Source: Cynocephalus volans (Eukaryota > Chordata > Mammalia > Dermoptera > Cynocephalidae). Taken from it: a stretch of 64,000 nucleotides of DNA. The position numbers were made by a program, and so were the translations under genes. This document shows positions 10,509-23,488 of this stretch, piece after piece (positions within the stretch are counted from its first letter, which is position 1; every line of letters begins with the position of its first letter). Below the pieces are notes generated by a model. That model had not been told where the DNA came from. It did not search any database and worked only from the letters and a program-made list of their open reading frames with translations. The stretch is taken from NCBI RefSeq assembly GCF_027409185.1, contig NC_084460.1, positions 64,244,501 through 64,308,500 on the forward strand, read 5' to 3'.

Positions 10509-11165
10509 TGTGGAGTATACAAACATTTATAAAGCAAATGTATCTCACAGGGCCTAGTTTCCAAAGCCCTGTAGTTTCAGGTATAACCTAACTTTTTTAA
10601 ATTACATATAGAAATGTTAAGCTTGCAAAAGACAGGAAAATTTCCTCAGGCTAAAGTCTCTGATGTGGATAAAGAATTATGACACAGCAAAATTGTTGGC
10701 TCAAGGACAGATGTCCTTGGAGCAGGTTAACCTACTGATTGATATGTTAAGAAAGTTACTTTATTGTTATGTAAAAATACTGAGGAAACTGCTGTAGGAA
10801 AAGACAGTATTTGCTAAGAACAAGCTTTTGTTGGTGGATCGACAACTTTTTGCAAATTGCATTATGGAATGTCACTTTTGTTATTTCACTGATGTTACCA
10901 GCTTCTGTTGTTAAACTATACTTAGCCATAACTCCATCTATGTTCCTTTTCTGTAACTTTATGGCCTGGAGAATAAATACTGAGACAGAACCCCAGTCCC
11001 GGGTTAATTCCCAAGGAGGAATGCCTCTCTCTTGAGGGTTCCAGGAAGTTAACCTCTTCGGGTGTCTCACTGCTCAGAAGAAATGGGCTTTGAGTAATCC
11101 TTTGTGTCTCCATCACCCAGGGGAGAGAGGTGACAAATCCGTGTGAGGACAAAGAGAGTGCAACA
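10509..11165 (+). mobile_element. Solo LTR, copy 1 (TG...CA, TTTTC target duplication)
   Basis: A 657-bp unit starts TGTGGAGTATAC and ends GCAACA, flanked on both sides by the 5-bp repeat TTTTC (10504-10508 and 11166-11170). It aligns through most of its length with 33661-34247. It has an AATAAA signal at about 10971. The TG...CA ends and target duplication identify a retroviral LTR; no internal gag, pol or env sequence is next to it, so it is a solo LTR. The family is unknown to me. Confidence 0.82.
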
Positions 11166-11244
11166 TTTTCCATTCAATTCAACCTATCAAATAAACCAAA
11201 TTATTTTTTAACGTTTCTTTTTACAAGGTGAAGAAACAAGTTGT

Positions 11245-11278
11245 TTGAGATTTCCCAGGGCCCTCTGGGAAATCTCAA
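11245..11278. other. 14-bp perfect inverted repeat (hairpin)
   Basis: TTGAGATTTCCCAG and its exact complement CTGGGAAATCTCAA flank a 6-base loop GGCCCT. No function is evident. Confidence 0.7.
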
Positions 11279-13589
11279 GGTCAGTTCAAAAATAAGAAGA
11301 TTTCATTTAGGGTTTAATTTGGGAAGGCAAAATTGTCAAAAATATTTTTTAAAAAACCTTCGCTCACACCAGCCAGCTGCCAAAACAAACAAACAAACAA
11401 AAACCTTAGCTCTTTTAAAGGTGAGAAGTCTTCATTCTCTTAAGTAATCAATGGCATGATAAAAGTATTAACATAAAGCACAGGAAGTTATTCTGATAAA
11501 AAATAAAATCTTGGTTTCTCAGGCAGATTACTTAAAAGGTAAAAAAATAAAAAATTTTAAAACCTTTTATAATCTCTTATTAAGAGCAAGATAAATACTC
11601 CAAGAAAACTTTGTCCTTTTAACCGAAAAACAAATTCTAGTTTTGCATCAGTGTACTTTCGATATTAAAGCTCATTAAAAAAAAAAAAAAAAAAAACTTA
11701 TAAATCCATTTAATTTTACCAGCTTGGCCACACATAAAATTCTTTTTCTGGAAATCTTCTACAACTATCTGTATCCATTTGGGTTTTGTCCTATATTTTT
11801 CCTCTTTCTCATTCTAGAACTTTAGAACAAAATTATTGTTTTTTTCTTAACAAAAACATGTCCTTCACACCTCATAACTTTCCTTTTCAAAAACACATTC
11901 TCCTTTCCTTGCTTACTATTTATAACAGAGTTGTTTATTATTTTTTGGTAGTTTTATTTACATATATTGATTATAATTTTTAGCCATTAGTAATCTCTCT
12001 TTTACAGAGAAAACTAGGAAGTAGACAATTGTGGACTGTCATATGACAGCATTCTGTAGCAGACTAGCAAATTTTATGACTATACTATCTCACATGTTTT
12101 ATAGATATATCCTATTTAATAGTTCAAATTCTCAGTGTGGCAAAAAGAGCATATTTAATAGACCCAAATATACTTAGCTTCCCTCTATGGTAAAAATTAG
12201 AAGCCAAAAGTGTTTAAATTTAAATTTGTGCTTAGTAATTGTTTCAGTAGTTTATCTTACTGGCTGGGTTAGATCCCACGGCTAGAGATATTTAACAAAT
12301 ATCTATTATTTAATTTAACTTAGTATAACTTTAAGGTTTCCAGTCACTAAAAGGAAACTATTTTTAGGCAGACATAACATTAGATAGGCTTGCCATCATC
12401 TCAAGTTATTTCCCTGTTAACTACTCGAAACTTATTTGACTGTAAACCCAAGTATTATCTTTAATGCTGATACCTCGGAAGACCCAGCTGTTTCTATTAA
12501 ACTAATCATATTTACCAAAGGTTTACCCAAGTCACGTGAACTCAGAAAGCATTTGCAGTAGTTCCTATATCTATCTGGGTGTTTTGGCATATTTAATTAA
12601 TACAAGTGCTTTATCTTGATCAATTTCAGTAGGACTCCTAAAGGATTTTATCAATTAATTTAGTAATACTATCCAGAGGTAAGAAAATATCATGTATACA
12701 TACATAATTCATAGACATACATAAACACATAGACACACAGAAGCAGAGATCTTATAGCTTTTATTCTAAAATTTTAGCCAGGAAGCAAACAGTAATACAC
12801 TCTCGTCTTACTCCATTTCATATTTTTATCCAAATTGTACTTCTGACAGATGGGACAAGTTAAGGTTACCTGTATACCAGTATTTGTGGAGGAGACTTTT
12901 GAGATTTTCTTTTGCCCTGATATGTAATCTTATGGAGGCTGTGGATTAAATTTTAGGGAGAGACTGAGGATATATCAAGCGGCAGTCTGAATGTTTGTAA
13001 AGCCCGTCTGAGTGGATAAGATAGTCCATCTGTTTACAATTAGCCTTTTTTTTTTTTTTTCCTTTTCAGCCTCAGAAGGTGCTTCTGGGGGCCCCTGAGT
13101 GCCTCGAGAGCCCCAGTGAGAGCAGGGAACCTGAAGTTCCAGTGACTGAGGGGCTGAACTGGGAAGGGAGAAGGTCTAGAGGAGGAGGGGCTTGACAGCA
13201 GATACAGCAAAGGATACAAAGGAGTGGAAGAGAAGATGGAAGGTGGAAAGAGAAGGAAGGAGTGGAGGTGATGGGAAGGGAGAGCTCTTAGAGAAGCCAT
13301 TGTGGGGACATGTTAAGTTTCCCAAACAGGCCACTGAAGTTCCACATTATCCTAGCAAAATCGTGCCAACAATGGGTTGGTGGAGCATACAGTCACCAGA
13401 GGTTCTCGACGGGGTTTCAGTCAACTGAGAGGTTCCCACGGGAGGAGCAGGAGAACAGAGAGGCCTCACAGAGGGCCAGGAGGAGGAAACTTCCAGCCCA
13501 GGATTCAGGAAGCAATCCCCACTCAGAACAAGGAGTAAGGAAGAAGACTTTCCAGCCCAGCAGGTACTATTCAAAGAAACCTGAGACAC
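11279..13589. other. Unassigned AT-rich intergenic DNA
   Basis: Holds a CAAA microsatellite at 11383-11402, an A run at 11678-11696 and a purine-rich block at 13190-13290. No gene or clear repeat family. Confidence 0.55.
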
Positions 13590-13952
13590 TGTATTAGGCC
13601 ATTTCTGTTGCTTTTTACAGAATACTAATTTATAAATAAACGGAATTTATTTCTTACAGCATCAGAGGCTGGGAAGTCCACAGTCCAGGGAACACATCTA
13701 GTGAAGGCCTTCTTGTTGGTGGTGACTCTAAAATGACACAGAGTATCATATGGTGTGTGGGCTGAGCAAGAGAGACTTAACCTGCTCACTCACTAATCTA
13801 TTTACAAGGGCATAGTCCTCACAATCTAGTCACCTCTTTAAAGCCCTAGTTTTCAATTACCATGATAGGATTTCCCACCCTCTTAACAGCGTCACATGGG
13901 ATTAAATTTCTGATACATGAACCTTTGGCAACACTTTCAACCCATAGCAAAC
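13590..13952 (-). mobile_element. MaLR-type LTR, reverse orientation
   Basis: TGTATTAGGCCATTTCTGTTG at the left, then an ACAGAATACTAATTTATAAA-type stretch, then CTCACTAATCTA and a CCACCCTCTTAACAGCGTCAC segment follow the order of MST/MLT1 LTRs read backwards. It is diverged. Confidence 0.7.
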
Positions 13953-14239
13953 TCTAACACAGCCTCTGTTTATCTGAGACTATACCTAACATTTCTGAGT
14001 AGACTCAGAATCTTAAGAATCAAAATTTGTCCTTCCAGGTTCAACAGACGTTTGTAGGGAGCAGTGGTTCAGGAGTCTGATTCACCAAGGAATCGCTCCA
14101 TCAGCCAGGAGTGAGGAAGAAGATTTCAAAGCTGCACACTTAGGGACCTAGATGAGAGGCCCAGGGCTCCAGTGGTGACTCTGATCCTATCTGAGTCACA
14201 GCACCATAATTAAGAAAAAATATATTTTTTTTCAATGAC

Positions 14240-14745
14240 CCTCATGAAAAGTAAGGCAGACTTTATTCAAGGAGATGGGGAGAGGAGAAAACCAGATTGG
14301 TACAGAGACCACCACAATGAGGTCTCGCAATGGGGGAGAGAGATTGGGCTCAACTCCAGATACGGAATGGACAAGTGGGGATTTATAGCTACAGAGCAGG
14401 GTGGAGGTCAGTGACTGGAAAATTACTAGGAGGAGACATTAGGGGTAGAGGAGATTCTGGCTAAACAGACCTAATAGGATTCATGCTGAAGACAGGCCAG
14501 GGTGACCTGACATCCCCTGGGGAATGGTAGAGGATGAGGCATATGATCAGATATCAAAGGTTAGAGGTTCTTGCTAAGCTGACTTATCAGGATTCTTGCT
14601 TAAATTGGGCTCTCGAGGAAGGCTGCATGAGAGGCCCTGGCATCTGCCTATGTAAAAATCTTTATATGCGTAAAAATGGTAAGGGCCACCCAAGACAGCC
14701 CAGAGGATGACAAATTGTTCGTGCTGAGAGCGGTTTGTGGAGATG
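14240..14745 (-). mobile_element. Class I ERV LTR, minus strand
   Basis: On the minus strand the unit runs U3 to R/U5 with a TATA box (GCTATAAAT, plus 14378-14386), a long C/T-rich R region and an AATAAA signal (plus 14255-14260) followed by GTCTGCCTTAC. That is the layout of a gammaretrovirus-like LTR. No internal region is attached. Confidence 0.7.
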
Positions 14746-14924
14746 GCCAGCCCCATTCCTCACCTACCTGGAGAGGAAAGCACATGTTAGGCAGGTAATC
14801 TAAAGGTGCACCTGGGGCAGGTGGGAGAAGGGGCCCAAAGTCAGCAACTCACGGCTTCTGGGGCCAGGCCAGGGTGCAGAGCTCTGTGCACCCAGAGACT
14901 TCTGCCCGTTGGAATTTACACATC

Positions 14925-15185
14925 AGACACCACACATACCACACACACAGACACACACCACACACACACATATGCCACACACACAGACACCTCACCACCC
15001 ACCACATTCACTGCACACACATGCCACACATCACACACACACATCACACACACGCCACAGACACATGCATACACACTGCACACATATACCATACAACACA
15101 CACGTGTACATACACAAACTACATGCATACACACATCCACACATAGGCACACAAACTATGCACACACACTCACACCCCACACAGC
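14925..15185. repeat. CA-rich microsatellite
   Basis: Interrupted CA and CACACAT repeats cover about 260 bases; frames through it give only H/T-rich artefacts. Confidence 0.9.
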
Positions 15186-15713
15186 AACAACAGTTGTATA
15201 CTAGATCTACTTCCTCCTTTGTAATCATGAATTCATGTTGGGGAGACTTGACCTTTAGCAGTGATAGGATTTAGACAAGAATGAGGTTACCTGACCTAGC
15301 AGTAAATCCCATTTCACCCTAGAATTTATCTTTTTTTTTTTTTAGGATGTCAAATGTAGGAATTTTTGTAAAAAAATAAAACAGCAGGCACATGATTACA
15401 CAGTCTTCAGCCAGGGCTGCAGACCTCCCTACTTTCTCTGTGGCAAATTCCAAACCCCAGAGGAGTAAAGGCGGCAGCCCAGGGCGGGAAGTCAGATGAC
15501 AAGCCCTCTGTGCTCAACAGTTTGCCCAGAAAAATCCTGGGTTGAACAATTTAAGGAAGTTCAGGTATTCAGCCAACAATGGTTCTAGTAATTCACAGTT
15601 GTTTTCAGGTTTTCCGTTCCCGTGTGGAGACAGAGGCTTTAGTGTTGGCTTTCCTGGCTTGGGTCAGCTGTCAGAATGCAACTGTCTTTTTCTTTTTTAA
15701 ATAATTATATTTT
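15186..15713. other. Unassigned intergenic DNA
   Basis: Includes a T run at 15331-15343; nothing else recognisable. Confidence 0.55.
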
Positions 15714-15728
15714 AAAAGTTTTTTTCCT

Positions 15729-15870
15729 GGGCCGAGCCCGTGGCGCACTTGGTAGAGTGCTGCGCTGGCAGCGCGGCGACGCTCCCGCCGCAGGTTCGGA
15801 TCCTATATAGGACTGACCGGTGCACTCACTGGCTGAGTGCCGGTCACGAAAAAACGACAAAAAAAAAAAA
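15729..15870 (+). mobile_element. tRNA-derived dimeric SINE (CYN-like), copy 1
   Basis: It starts GGGCCGAGCCCGTGGCGCAC and has Pol III A-box (TGGCGCACTTGG, 15741-15752) and B-box (GGTTCGGATCC, 15793-15803) sequences. A shortened second tRNA-like arm (GCACTCACTGGCTGAGTG) follows, then an A-rich tail. The 15-bp target duplication AAAAGTTTTTTTCCT is at 15714-15728 and 15867-15881. Full-length and young-looking. Confidence 0.88.
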
Positions 15871-15881
15871 GTTTTTTTCCT

Positions 15882-17398
15882 TATACAGTTTGCTTGTCCC
15901 TTTTCATTCAGTTAAACAGCAACATATTTACTATTCTGGTGTTAAAATAGTCTATATCTTTTAAAAAATATTTATTGTGATTTTTTTCCAGCTTACAAGA
16001 GTAACACAAGTTCATAACAAGCAACTCGGTAATGAGTGAAAAGCACGGAGTAGCTAGAAATTATCCAGTCTGCAATAACTTAATAACCAAGCTAAGGAAA
16101 CACAAGACAAGCACAGTGCTGTCATTCCACAGTTTGGTGGTTCATGGCATGATTCCTAGGCTCCTTTCTCCATGCCCCTCCCTCCAGTCACACCTTTCAC
16201 AGACAGCTTAAGTCACTGTTTCAAGTCATTATGTAGGATGCCGGGGCTACCCTGATGCTGGAGCTGACAGAGTCTCCCTACGTTTTTAGGAACCCTCTCG
16301 AATATCTCTGCTCAGCAGGGGTCCAGCTCCCTCCTGCTCCCTTCCTTCTCATCCTCCCACAGAAAGAGATGAACTGGCCGAGCCCAGCTGGAGTGTGGTG
16401 AGTTGTGTGCCCTCCTTCTTCCCAAGTGATGAGCTCCAGGGATGTCCTTGACCAAGTCCAGCCAGTCTCCTTGAACCCTCTTCCCAATCAGGCCTTGCCT
16501 GAATTTGGAGTTCTGTGTCTGTCTTTCCATCTCCCGATTTTAAAGGAACCCCGCTACATCAGTTCAGCCAGAATCCCTGCCTTGATAACTGTGTGCCCTG
16601 TGCTCGCTGAGGGGGAAAAAGTTAGTCTGAAGGGGGCTTGGAGCAACCTGAGAGTCAGGGAGGAGCCCTGGGAGAGCAAGCTTGTCCCCAATCCCAGGTC
16701 CCGATTCTCCTTCACACCCAGCTTGAGCCCAGATTTGAGTCTTGCTCTGGGAATGTGACCCACCCACCCAGGATGGATCTTTTGCTTGAGCTAGTTTGGG
16801 TCGGTTGTTGTGAACTGCAGCCAAAGGAGCGCAAAGGCTGAATGTTTTTAGAATGCACGACACCCAATGGGTCTCCAACAAGGGTGGGGACTTAGAGAGA
16901 ATCCTGCATACCTCACAGACGGCAGGGGTGAATTGGCAAGGACGTTGGGCACAGGTGAGGAGGGCAATGAGGAGAGGAACCGCCTCCTTTCAGAGTCTGA
17001 GGCTGGTTAGTGCCGAGCCCTGGCAAGCAAGTGCTGGTGGTGATGGTGTGGAAAGTGACAAGGTGTTCCCCAAAGTGGTCACGATCCCACATGCTTAGTG
17101 GGGAAATGCAGGAAGGACGCCTCCTCCTCAGGCCAGACAGGCCACCCTCACAAAGCTACATATGTGAGATTTTTCTGCCTGAACCCCATTTATAAAATCC
17201 CCAGAGAGGTACAGCCATATGTTGAAATATGATGTAGTCATTTAAATTGTGCTTATAAAAAGATTTTTCCCAAAATTTAACAGAAAAAGAAAACAAAACT
17301 TTTCAAAGAATTATACGTGCTCATAAAAAAAAAATTTAAACAATACTGAAAAAAACACCAAAATAAAGTAAAATTAGTATTGACTCCCACTGCTCACT
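15882..17398. other. Unassigned intergenic DNA
   Basis: Mixed-composition sequence with no coding signature; apparent open frames overlap on both strands and have no start context or homology that I recognise. Confidence 0.55.
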
Positions 17399-17903
17399 GT
17401 GGTGGGCAGAATTATGCCCCTCTTCCACCAAAGATGTCTATGTCCTGATTCCCAGAAGCTGTGAATGTGTGAGGATACATGGCAAAGGGGAACTAAGGTT
17501 GCAGATAAAATTAAGTTTACAAACAGCTAATCTTAAAATAGGGAGATGATCCTGAATTATCCGCGTGGGTCCAGTGTCATCATGAGTATCCTCTAAAAGT
17601 CGAGGGGTGTGCAGAGGAGATAACCAGAGAGATGCAGCAGAAGAAGGACTCAGGTGGACATTGTTGGCTTTGCAGGTGGAGCAGAGGCCATGAGCCAAAG
17701 AAGACCCTCCAGAAGCTGGGAAAGGAAAGGAAAAGGGTTCTTCCCTGGAGCCTTGAGAAGGAACAGGCCCCGTCAACATCTTGATTTTAGTCCAATGAGA
17801 TCTGTTTCAAATTTCTGACCTTCAAAACCGTAAGATAATTTGTGGTGTTTTAAGCCAGTAAGTTTGTGGAAATTTGTTGCAGCAGCCATATGAAACTAAT
17901 ACA
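17399..17903 (+). mobile_element. MaLR/MLT1-type LTR
   Basis: TGTGGTGGGCAGAATTATGC at the start, a central CAGAAGCTGGGAAAGG stretch, GCCCCGTCAACATCTTGATT, and a GAAACTAATACAC end give the order of an ancient MLT1-type LTR on the plus strand. Confidence 0.8.
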
Positions 17904-17996
17904 CATAGATATCATTCACTGCATTTGGAGAAACTTCATTCTAAATTTCTGTTTCCATATTTAAGAACTTTTCTGTTCACTTTTTTCTGACTTAAA

Positions 17997-18027
<31 letters not shown>

Positions 18028-18259
18028 CACTATCAATTCAAATTTTTTATCCAGCCTTTTTTGATTTAATGTCATATAATAAGAATTTTCCAGTGACATT
18101 AAACATTCTCAACAATATAAATCTGTACATTTTTATAGGGATGTTCCCAGCCAAATTTCTAACACTATGAAAATCTCCAGATAAAGGTAAGTGCTTCCGT
18201 AACTTTATTGCAGCTCTCACCACATGGCTGTAGTCTTCATGACTGCATGTCCAACTGGA
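17904..18259. other. Unassigned DNA with (TA)n
   Basis: Contains an A run and a TA dinucleotide repeat at 18004-18028. Confidence 0.6.
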
Positions 18260-18382
18260 CTAAGAGTCCTCGGGGAGCAGGACATTCCACTTTGTTCATA
18301 TTTGTGCTTAGAACCTAGTTCCATACCTGTCATGGAAGAGGTGCTTAATCAGAGGTGCTTATTGGTTGACTGAATAAATTTA
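18260..18382 (+). mobile_element. L2 3' end fragment
   Basis: The order of phrases ending in GAGGTGCTTATTGGTTGACTGAATAAAT matches the conserved 3' end of L2. Confidence 0.65.
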
Positions 18383-20450
18383 AGTGAATCCATTCACAAA
18401 GCAGTGCATATCACCATGTCCCTAGGTCTTTTTGAAGGATTCTTGTCCACAAAGAATGAGATTCTCTTGGAAAATCCAGGATCTCGAATGCATCAAAGAC
18501 ATGGCATACGCTGGGTCTGATGCTGGTGGTAGTCCCTTCCAGAGCAGCACAGCAACAATGCTGTGCATGGCTGATACTGATTGGCAGGTTGTAATTTCAC
18601 TGATAAGGAGGTCCTAGGTAAGATATGGTTTAAAGAATTATTGTTTCCATTCTGTAAATTAGATGAATATCTTTTTGTTAAGATTAGTGGGTCCAGGAAC
18701 AGAGAAAAAGATGTCATATCCAAAATACACTGTTGGAGAAGAAGTAAAGGCAAGCTCAATAATAGAATCGTACTCCTCCCATCCTTTAGCTGTAGAATAA
18801 ATTGAGGCACGTTGCTGCGTTATCTGAAATTGCAACTCAAATAATGAACATTTTACAGGCTAGCAAGTGTTTTTGCGGGTTGACTGATTTGGGGCCTTCG
18901 TGTAGTGCTTTGGAAAGGGTACACTAGTCAGATCAATTCACCCCTAAATATTATATATTATAGATAACAAGACTATATATGACATTTTAAGAAGGGAAAA
19001 CTAATATATCAACACCAAGTGCCTAAGGACACCGCAAATGTGCAGGATAGCAAAGAAGCAACAGGCTGGCTTCCTGGGCTGGCTCTTGGAGATAACAAGT
19101 TGGTTTCCTGGGCTGGTTGCTGCAGATCGTGGATCAGAGTTCTATTTGTATACATGGACTGTCCACTGTCCTTTGGGTATTCAGTCTCTCAGCTTTAAGC
19201 AATGAGGGATCGCTTGTCTCAGGCATGACTGAGAGCAGGAGCTCAGGCCTGGCAGACTGCTCACAAGGCAGAGGCGCTGGTGTCTGCCTCCACCGCCTCC
19301 TTTCTTACCAGCTGAGCCCAGTTTTGTTCAGGAGCCCCCCACCCTGTGCTGACAGACGCAGCTCCTCCTCAGCCCAGGAGTAAAGGTTGGCCAGTTGTGG
19401 CCATTCCATTCTCTTCTGATCGTTGCTTTAATCACAGGCAAGGCCCCACCCAGGCCAATGCAACCTGAGCTAAACTTAGCTGTAGGAGCCTGGGGAAGGT
19501 CTTCACACCCGTAAAAAGGAGAGGCTGGTGAGGGACGCCCTTGCATGTTGCCTGCAACATCAGCACCATCTTGAAGCCATGAGGAGAGTGGCCCCTGAGA
19601 ACAAGCAAACACCCTGCATGCTAGAAAACGAGACAGTAGCAAGAGCATCTTTGTGGATAACTTCCACATCCAGGTGCCTTGCTATGAGCAACAGCAAAGG
19701 GACACCAGGTTCCATCCTCATCACAGCCTCAGGGTGGCGGGGCTTTTACACCAAGGTCTGCTCAGTAGGAATTTTGCACCAAGTATCAATGTTGAGGAAG
19801 TGTGAGGAGCACACACCCCAACATCTGAAACAGAAGGTTTTTCAGGGAAACACTGATGTGGGCCTAATTATGACAATGTGATGTGCCCCTGATGGTTCCC
19901 AAAGCTGGCTCCATGAAGGGGAGTCAGGCTCCAGGGTGAGGCCCTGACTTTGCCCTCTTTGATTTTAAATAGCTAAACATAATTATGTTCTGACATAATT
20001 ACAAGACCTGAGGAAATGTGTAAAATCAAGTACATTTGCAGATTACAGCCATTATTCTAAATATTCCCTTTGTGAATATAAAAATCCACCCGTAGGTTTA
20101 TAAAACAACCAAAATCCAGTCACAGATCAAACAGCTCTTCTTCCTGTAATTTAAAGGAAAAACATTCCAAGAATTTTTCCTTTAGGAGCGAGGGTGGGGA
20201 GGAACAGGTGAGGAAAGGACTAAGCCTTCTTAAATTCCAGAGCTTGCCTTTACACTTGGTGTTGTTTTGGAGTTATTATTTTGTGTCCTTGTCCTAGAGA
20301 AATGTCTTATTTGGTTGTAAACTAAGCCATTTATGAATGAAAATAAAAAACAGAAAAAGTACAGTAATGTTTTTACACAAAATCAACAATTTAAATTAAA
20401 AAAACAAAAACCCTCCACAAGAATATGCCCATAAATTTTATACTCACTTC
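18383..20450. other. Unassigned intergenic DNA
   Basis: No gene. A short imperfect direct repeat (GGCTTCCTGGGCTGG / GGTTTCCTGGGCTGG) at about 19068-19116 hints at an old LTR, but no ends are visible. Confidence 0.5.
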
Positions 20451-20466
20451 AAAGAGACAAATATTT

Positions 20467-20600
20467 TGGCGCACTCAGGAGAGTGCTGCGCTGGGAGCGC
20501 GGCGACGCTCCCGCCGCGGGTTCCGATCCTATATAGGACTGGCCGGTGCACTCACTGGCTGAGTGCCGGTCACGAAAAAGACAAAAAAAAAAAAAAAAAA
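20467..20600 (+). mobile_element. tRNA-derived dimeric SINE (CYN-like), copy 2, 5'-truncated
   Basis: Same family as the copy at 15729. It lacks the first dozen bases but keeps the B box and shortened second arm and has an 18-base A tail. The flanks AAAGAGACAAATATTT and AAAGAGACACAAATATATTT form a slightly diverged target duplication. Confidence 0.87.
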
Positions 20601-20619
20601 GAGACACAAATATATTTTC

Positions 20620-21661
20620 CAAAATCTCAGGAGCTCTTTGTGTTGTGGGTGGATGCCATGCTTGGTCAATAAAAGATTGGAGAACCACTTAAGATGCATT
20701 AAAAGTGGAAATGTGCAAAAGGGGAAACTGAGGCCTGCCCCAGAGGGCACTGGAAGGCCCAGGTGTCCCTGAGGAGGGTGCTCTGCAGGGTGAAAGGAGT
20801 GTAGAGGCTCTCAGGACCAGTCCCCAAGGAAGGACGCTCCAGGCAGGAGCCAGGTGAAGGGAAGGACAGACATGGCCATGGCCTAAGACCGACTCCAGCC
20901 ACCCCTTCCCTATTTGACCAGAGTGAAAGAGGCCTGGGGTGCTCGGTACCTCTCTTAGAGGCATGTCTAGAGAAAAGGTATTTGTAATGTACGAGACCCT
21001 GAGACACAAAAGGAAGATTACAGAATATAATTAAAAGGATCTTTGTGCCTGTAAGCACTTACTAATTCTACAGGCTGTCAGTGATTTAACTGAGCTGGTC
21101 ACATAACACCATTAGAAATGTTTGAAAGCAATGAAATATACAAGTGTGTTTTCCACTTTCTGCTAACTTGTGCAGCCACAGAAAACAGAGGAACCTGCAA
21201 CACCTGAACAGGTCACCCCCTTCCTGAGCTGCCCTTGGCCATGTCAGCCACGTGGCCTCCCTCTCCCTTGGTGCAGAAGTGGGCTTCATGGACTTGTGCA
21301 CAATTTGTGCATTGTTTCACTTTGCTCATGTGTCTAGCTTCTGCAACAAGAATGTGCACCAGGGACAATGCTCGTATAAAGCTTTGTGCTCCCCAAGGCT
21401 GTGGCACCAACTGCCTGGATCTTCCAGCAAAGCTCCAGTTTCTTACAAACACACTCACACTTGTCCTATTTGTGTCCAGAATGTTGGTTCAGAAAATAGT
21501 CATTACATATATAGGTCTAGTGGGTTTTTTGATATCCAATTTTTTAATTGGCTTATTGAGATTAATGGTCCTTTAAAAGGAACTAATGGTCCTCTCACTG
21601 CCCTTTCACATGAAGTTCCTGAAACTGTGACTTTCAGGGCATGTGGCTAGAGCTGCCACAG
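20620..21661. other. Unassigned intergenic DNA
   Basis: A MIR-like word (GGGGAAACTGAGGC) at about 20722 is the only hint; nothing else. Confidence 0.5.
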
Positions 21662-21780
21662 CCCAAGGACTTGTTAAAGATCATTCCTGGTCCCACCCAG
21701 GTCCCCTGGATCAGAAATTCAGGGGTGGGGCCCAGAGTCTGTGTTTACGTAAGTGCCCCACATGGTTCTGATGACCAGGT
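21662..21780 (+). mobile_element. MER5A-like hAT DNA transposon fragment
   Basis: The GTCCCACCCAGG... GATCAGAAATTCAGGGGTGG... CCACATGGTTCTGATGA order is that of MER5A/Charlie non-autonomous elements. The terminal repeats are lost. Confidence 0.7.
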
Positions 21781-23488
21781 ATGACAAGCTTTGCCCTGCT
21801 CCATCATCTGCCTTTTGCAGATGAAATACCAAGACCCAGACAAGTTGCCTGGCTGCCCAGAAGTCGCTGGCCACGTTCTCACTCGGACCTTCTAATGCCC
21901 AGACCAAGGAGTCTACAACACGTTGACAATGCTGCCTTCCAAGAATGGTGAGTAGCCCTTACCAGGGTGACCTTGAACTATCAATCCATAAAAGAAACTT
22001 TTACTCACAGTTTTATATATATTTACTTTTATAAAATTGCTATGGACTGTTTTAAAACAAGAGATTGTCAGTAATGCTTATAAGGTCCTAAAATTTTTAT
22101 CCTTACATTTAGGATTTGCAGTTTAATTACTTCCAAGAAGGACTTGTTAGTTCACACAATTAAAACAAATAAAGCACAGAATAAAGCCAAATAAAATGAG
22201 TAAACATCCAGATTTTATCCTGGTGAGCAGTCTGCTACTGCACATAGTTAATCTCATTCTAAATTAGATATTGATTTTCCTCATAGAAATCTAACAGGTA
22301 AACTTAATTTCCCTTACATCCAGTTCCTGGAATTAGGGGCAAGGTTCTTTAACTTCTGACTAAAATGATTTAAACCAGTGTGTTTAGCTGATTACTGACT
22401 GTATATGCCCATCCTTGTGAGAAGAATTTAAAGATAGGAATTCTCAAGAAAATGTGGAAAATTTCCAAATCCATGCAATAACACAAGCTGTGACCCACTA
22501 AATGTAGCACTAGTAGCTGAAGATGCTTTATAAGTGTCCATTAATGACTATAAACTGAAGTCTATAATTGGAAACATCTTACATTGCTCTCAACCTGGCG
22601 GAATTAGGAGCTAATTCAAAAAATAATTATAAAAAATAGTTTACAAACATTTAGATTTTTTATTCCCCTCAACAATTAATGAAAAGGCAAGAGGTAGAAT
22701 GTGAAACTCATAACTGGGTAAGAAATCCCCCTCAGAAAGTGACACAGAGTCAGGCAGTCAGTGGTCAGTGGCCCCACTGGAGGCAAAGAGCCAAGGATGC
22801 CCACGGTGCTGTATCAGCACCTCCCATCCTTAAGACAGGGGCTACACTGATTTTCTAAACTAAATAAACATCCAACCAGTACCAGGTCTATTGTGCTCTA
22901 GTCATTGCTAAGTTTTTTCCTTCCTCATGAACTGGAATGTGTTGGTCTAGGGAGGGGTAAGATGGTAAGTTCACAGTTGAATGAAATGCAATAATCCTGC
23001 ATTCCCTAGACAAATAACTCTAAAAGAAAGGAAGGGAGTGACAGAGACAGAGAGAGGGGTAAAAAAGAATAATTCATTTTGCAAATAGATAGGAATCTTT
23101 GCATGTGAAAAGCAACATTCAGGGAACTGTACTACATAGGACCAAAGGGCAGGGGTCCACTCAGACCCATTGTTTCCTTATCTAAGCAGGACTGGAATCA
23201 TTTTTATGGCCCCTCCCTTTAGTTCCTATTTCCTGGCACAAACTCTGGTCTCCATCTTTGAAGCCTGTTTACATGGTCTGTGAAAAATAGCTGAACTCCA
23301 GCAGATTGTTTGAAAGATAAGAACAGAGATCCAGGGGAAGAGGAGTTCAAAATAAGGCTCAGTAATCTGTTCTATGAAAGAAAAAGGTACTTTTATGGAG
23401 CAAGAAGGCAAAGATAAACATATTAAATGTTAATAGTCCTTGCCCATCTGGTACCCTGCCAAAAATGTACTTCTTTTACAATGTAGGC
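21781..23488. other. Unassigned intergenic DNA
   Basis: AT-rich, no gene or repeat that I can name. Confidence 0.55.

Noticed and set aside
14806..15274. Several H/T-rich and C/V-rich ORFs
   Set aside because: Artefacts of the CA microsatellite read in different frames.
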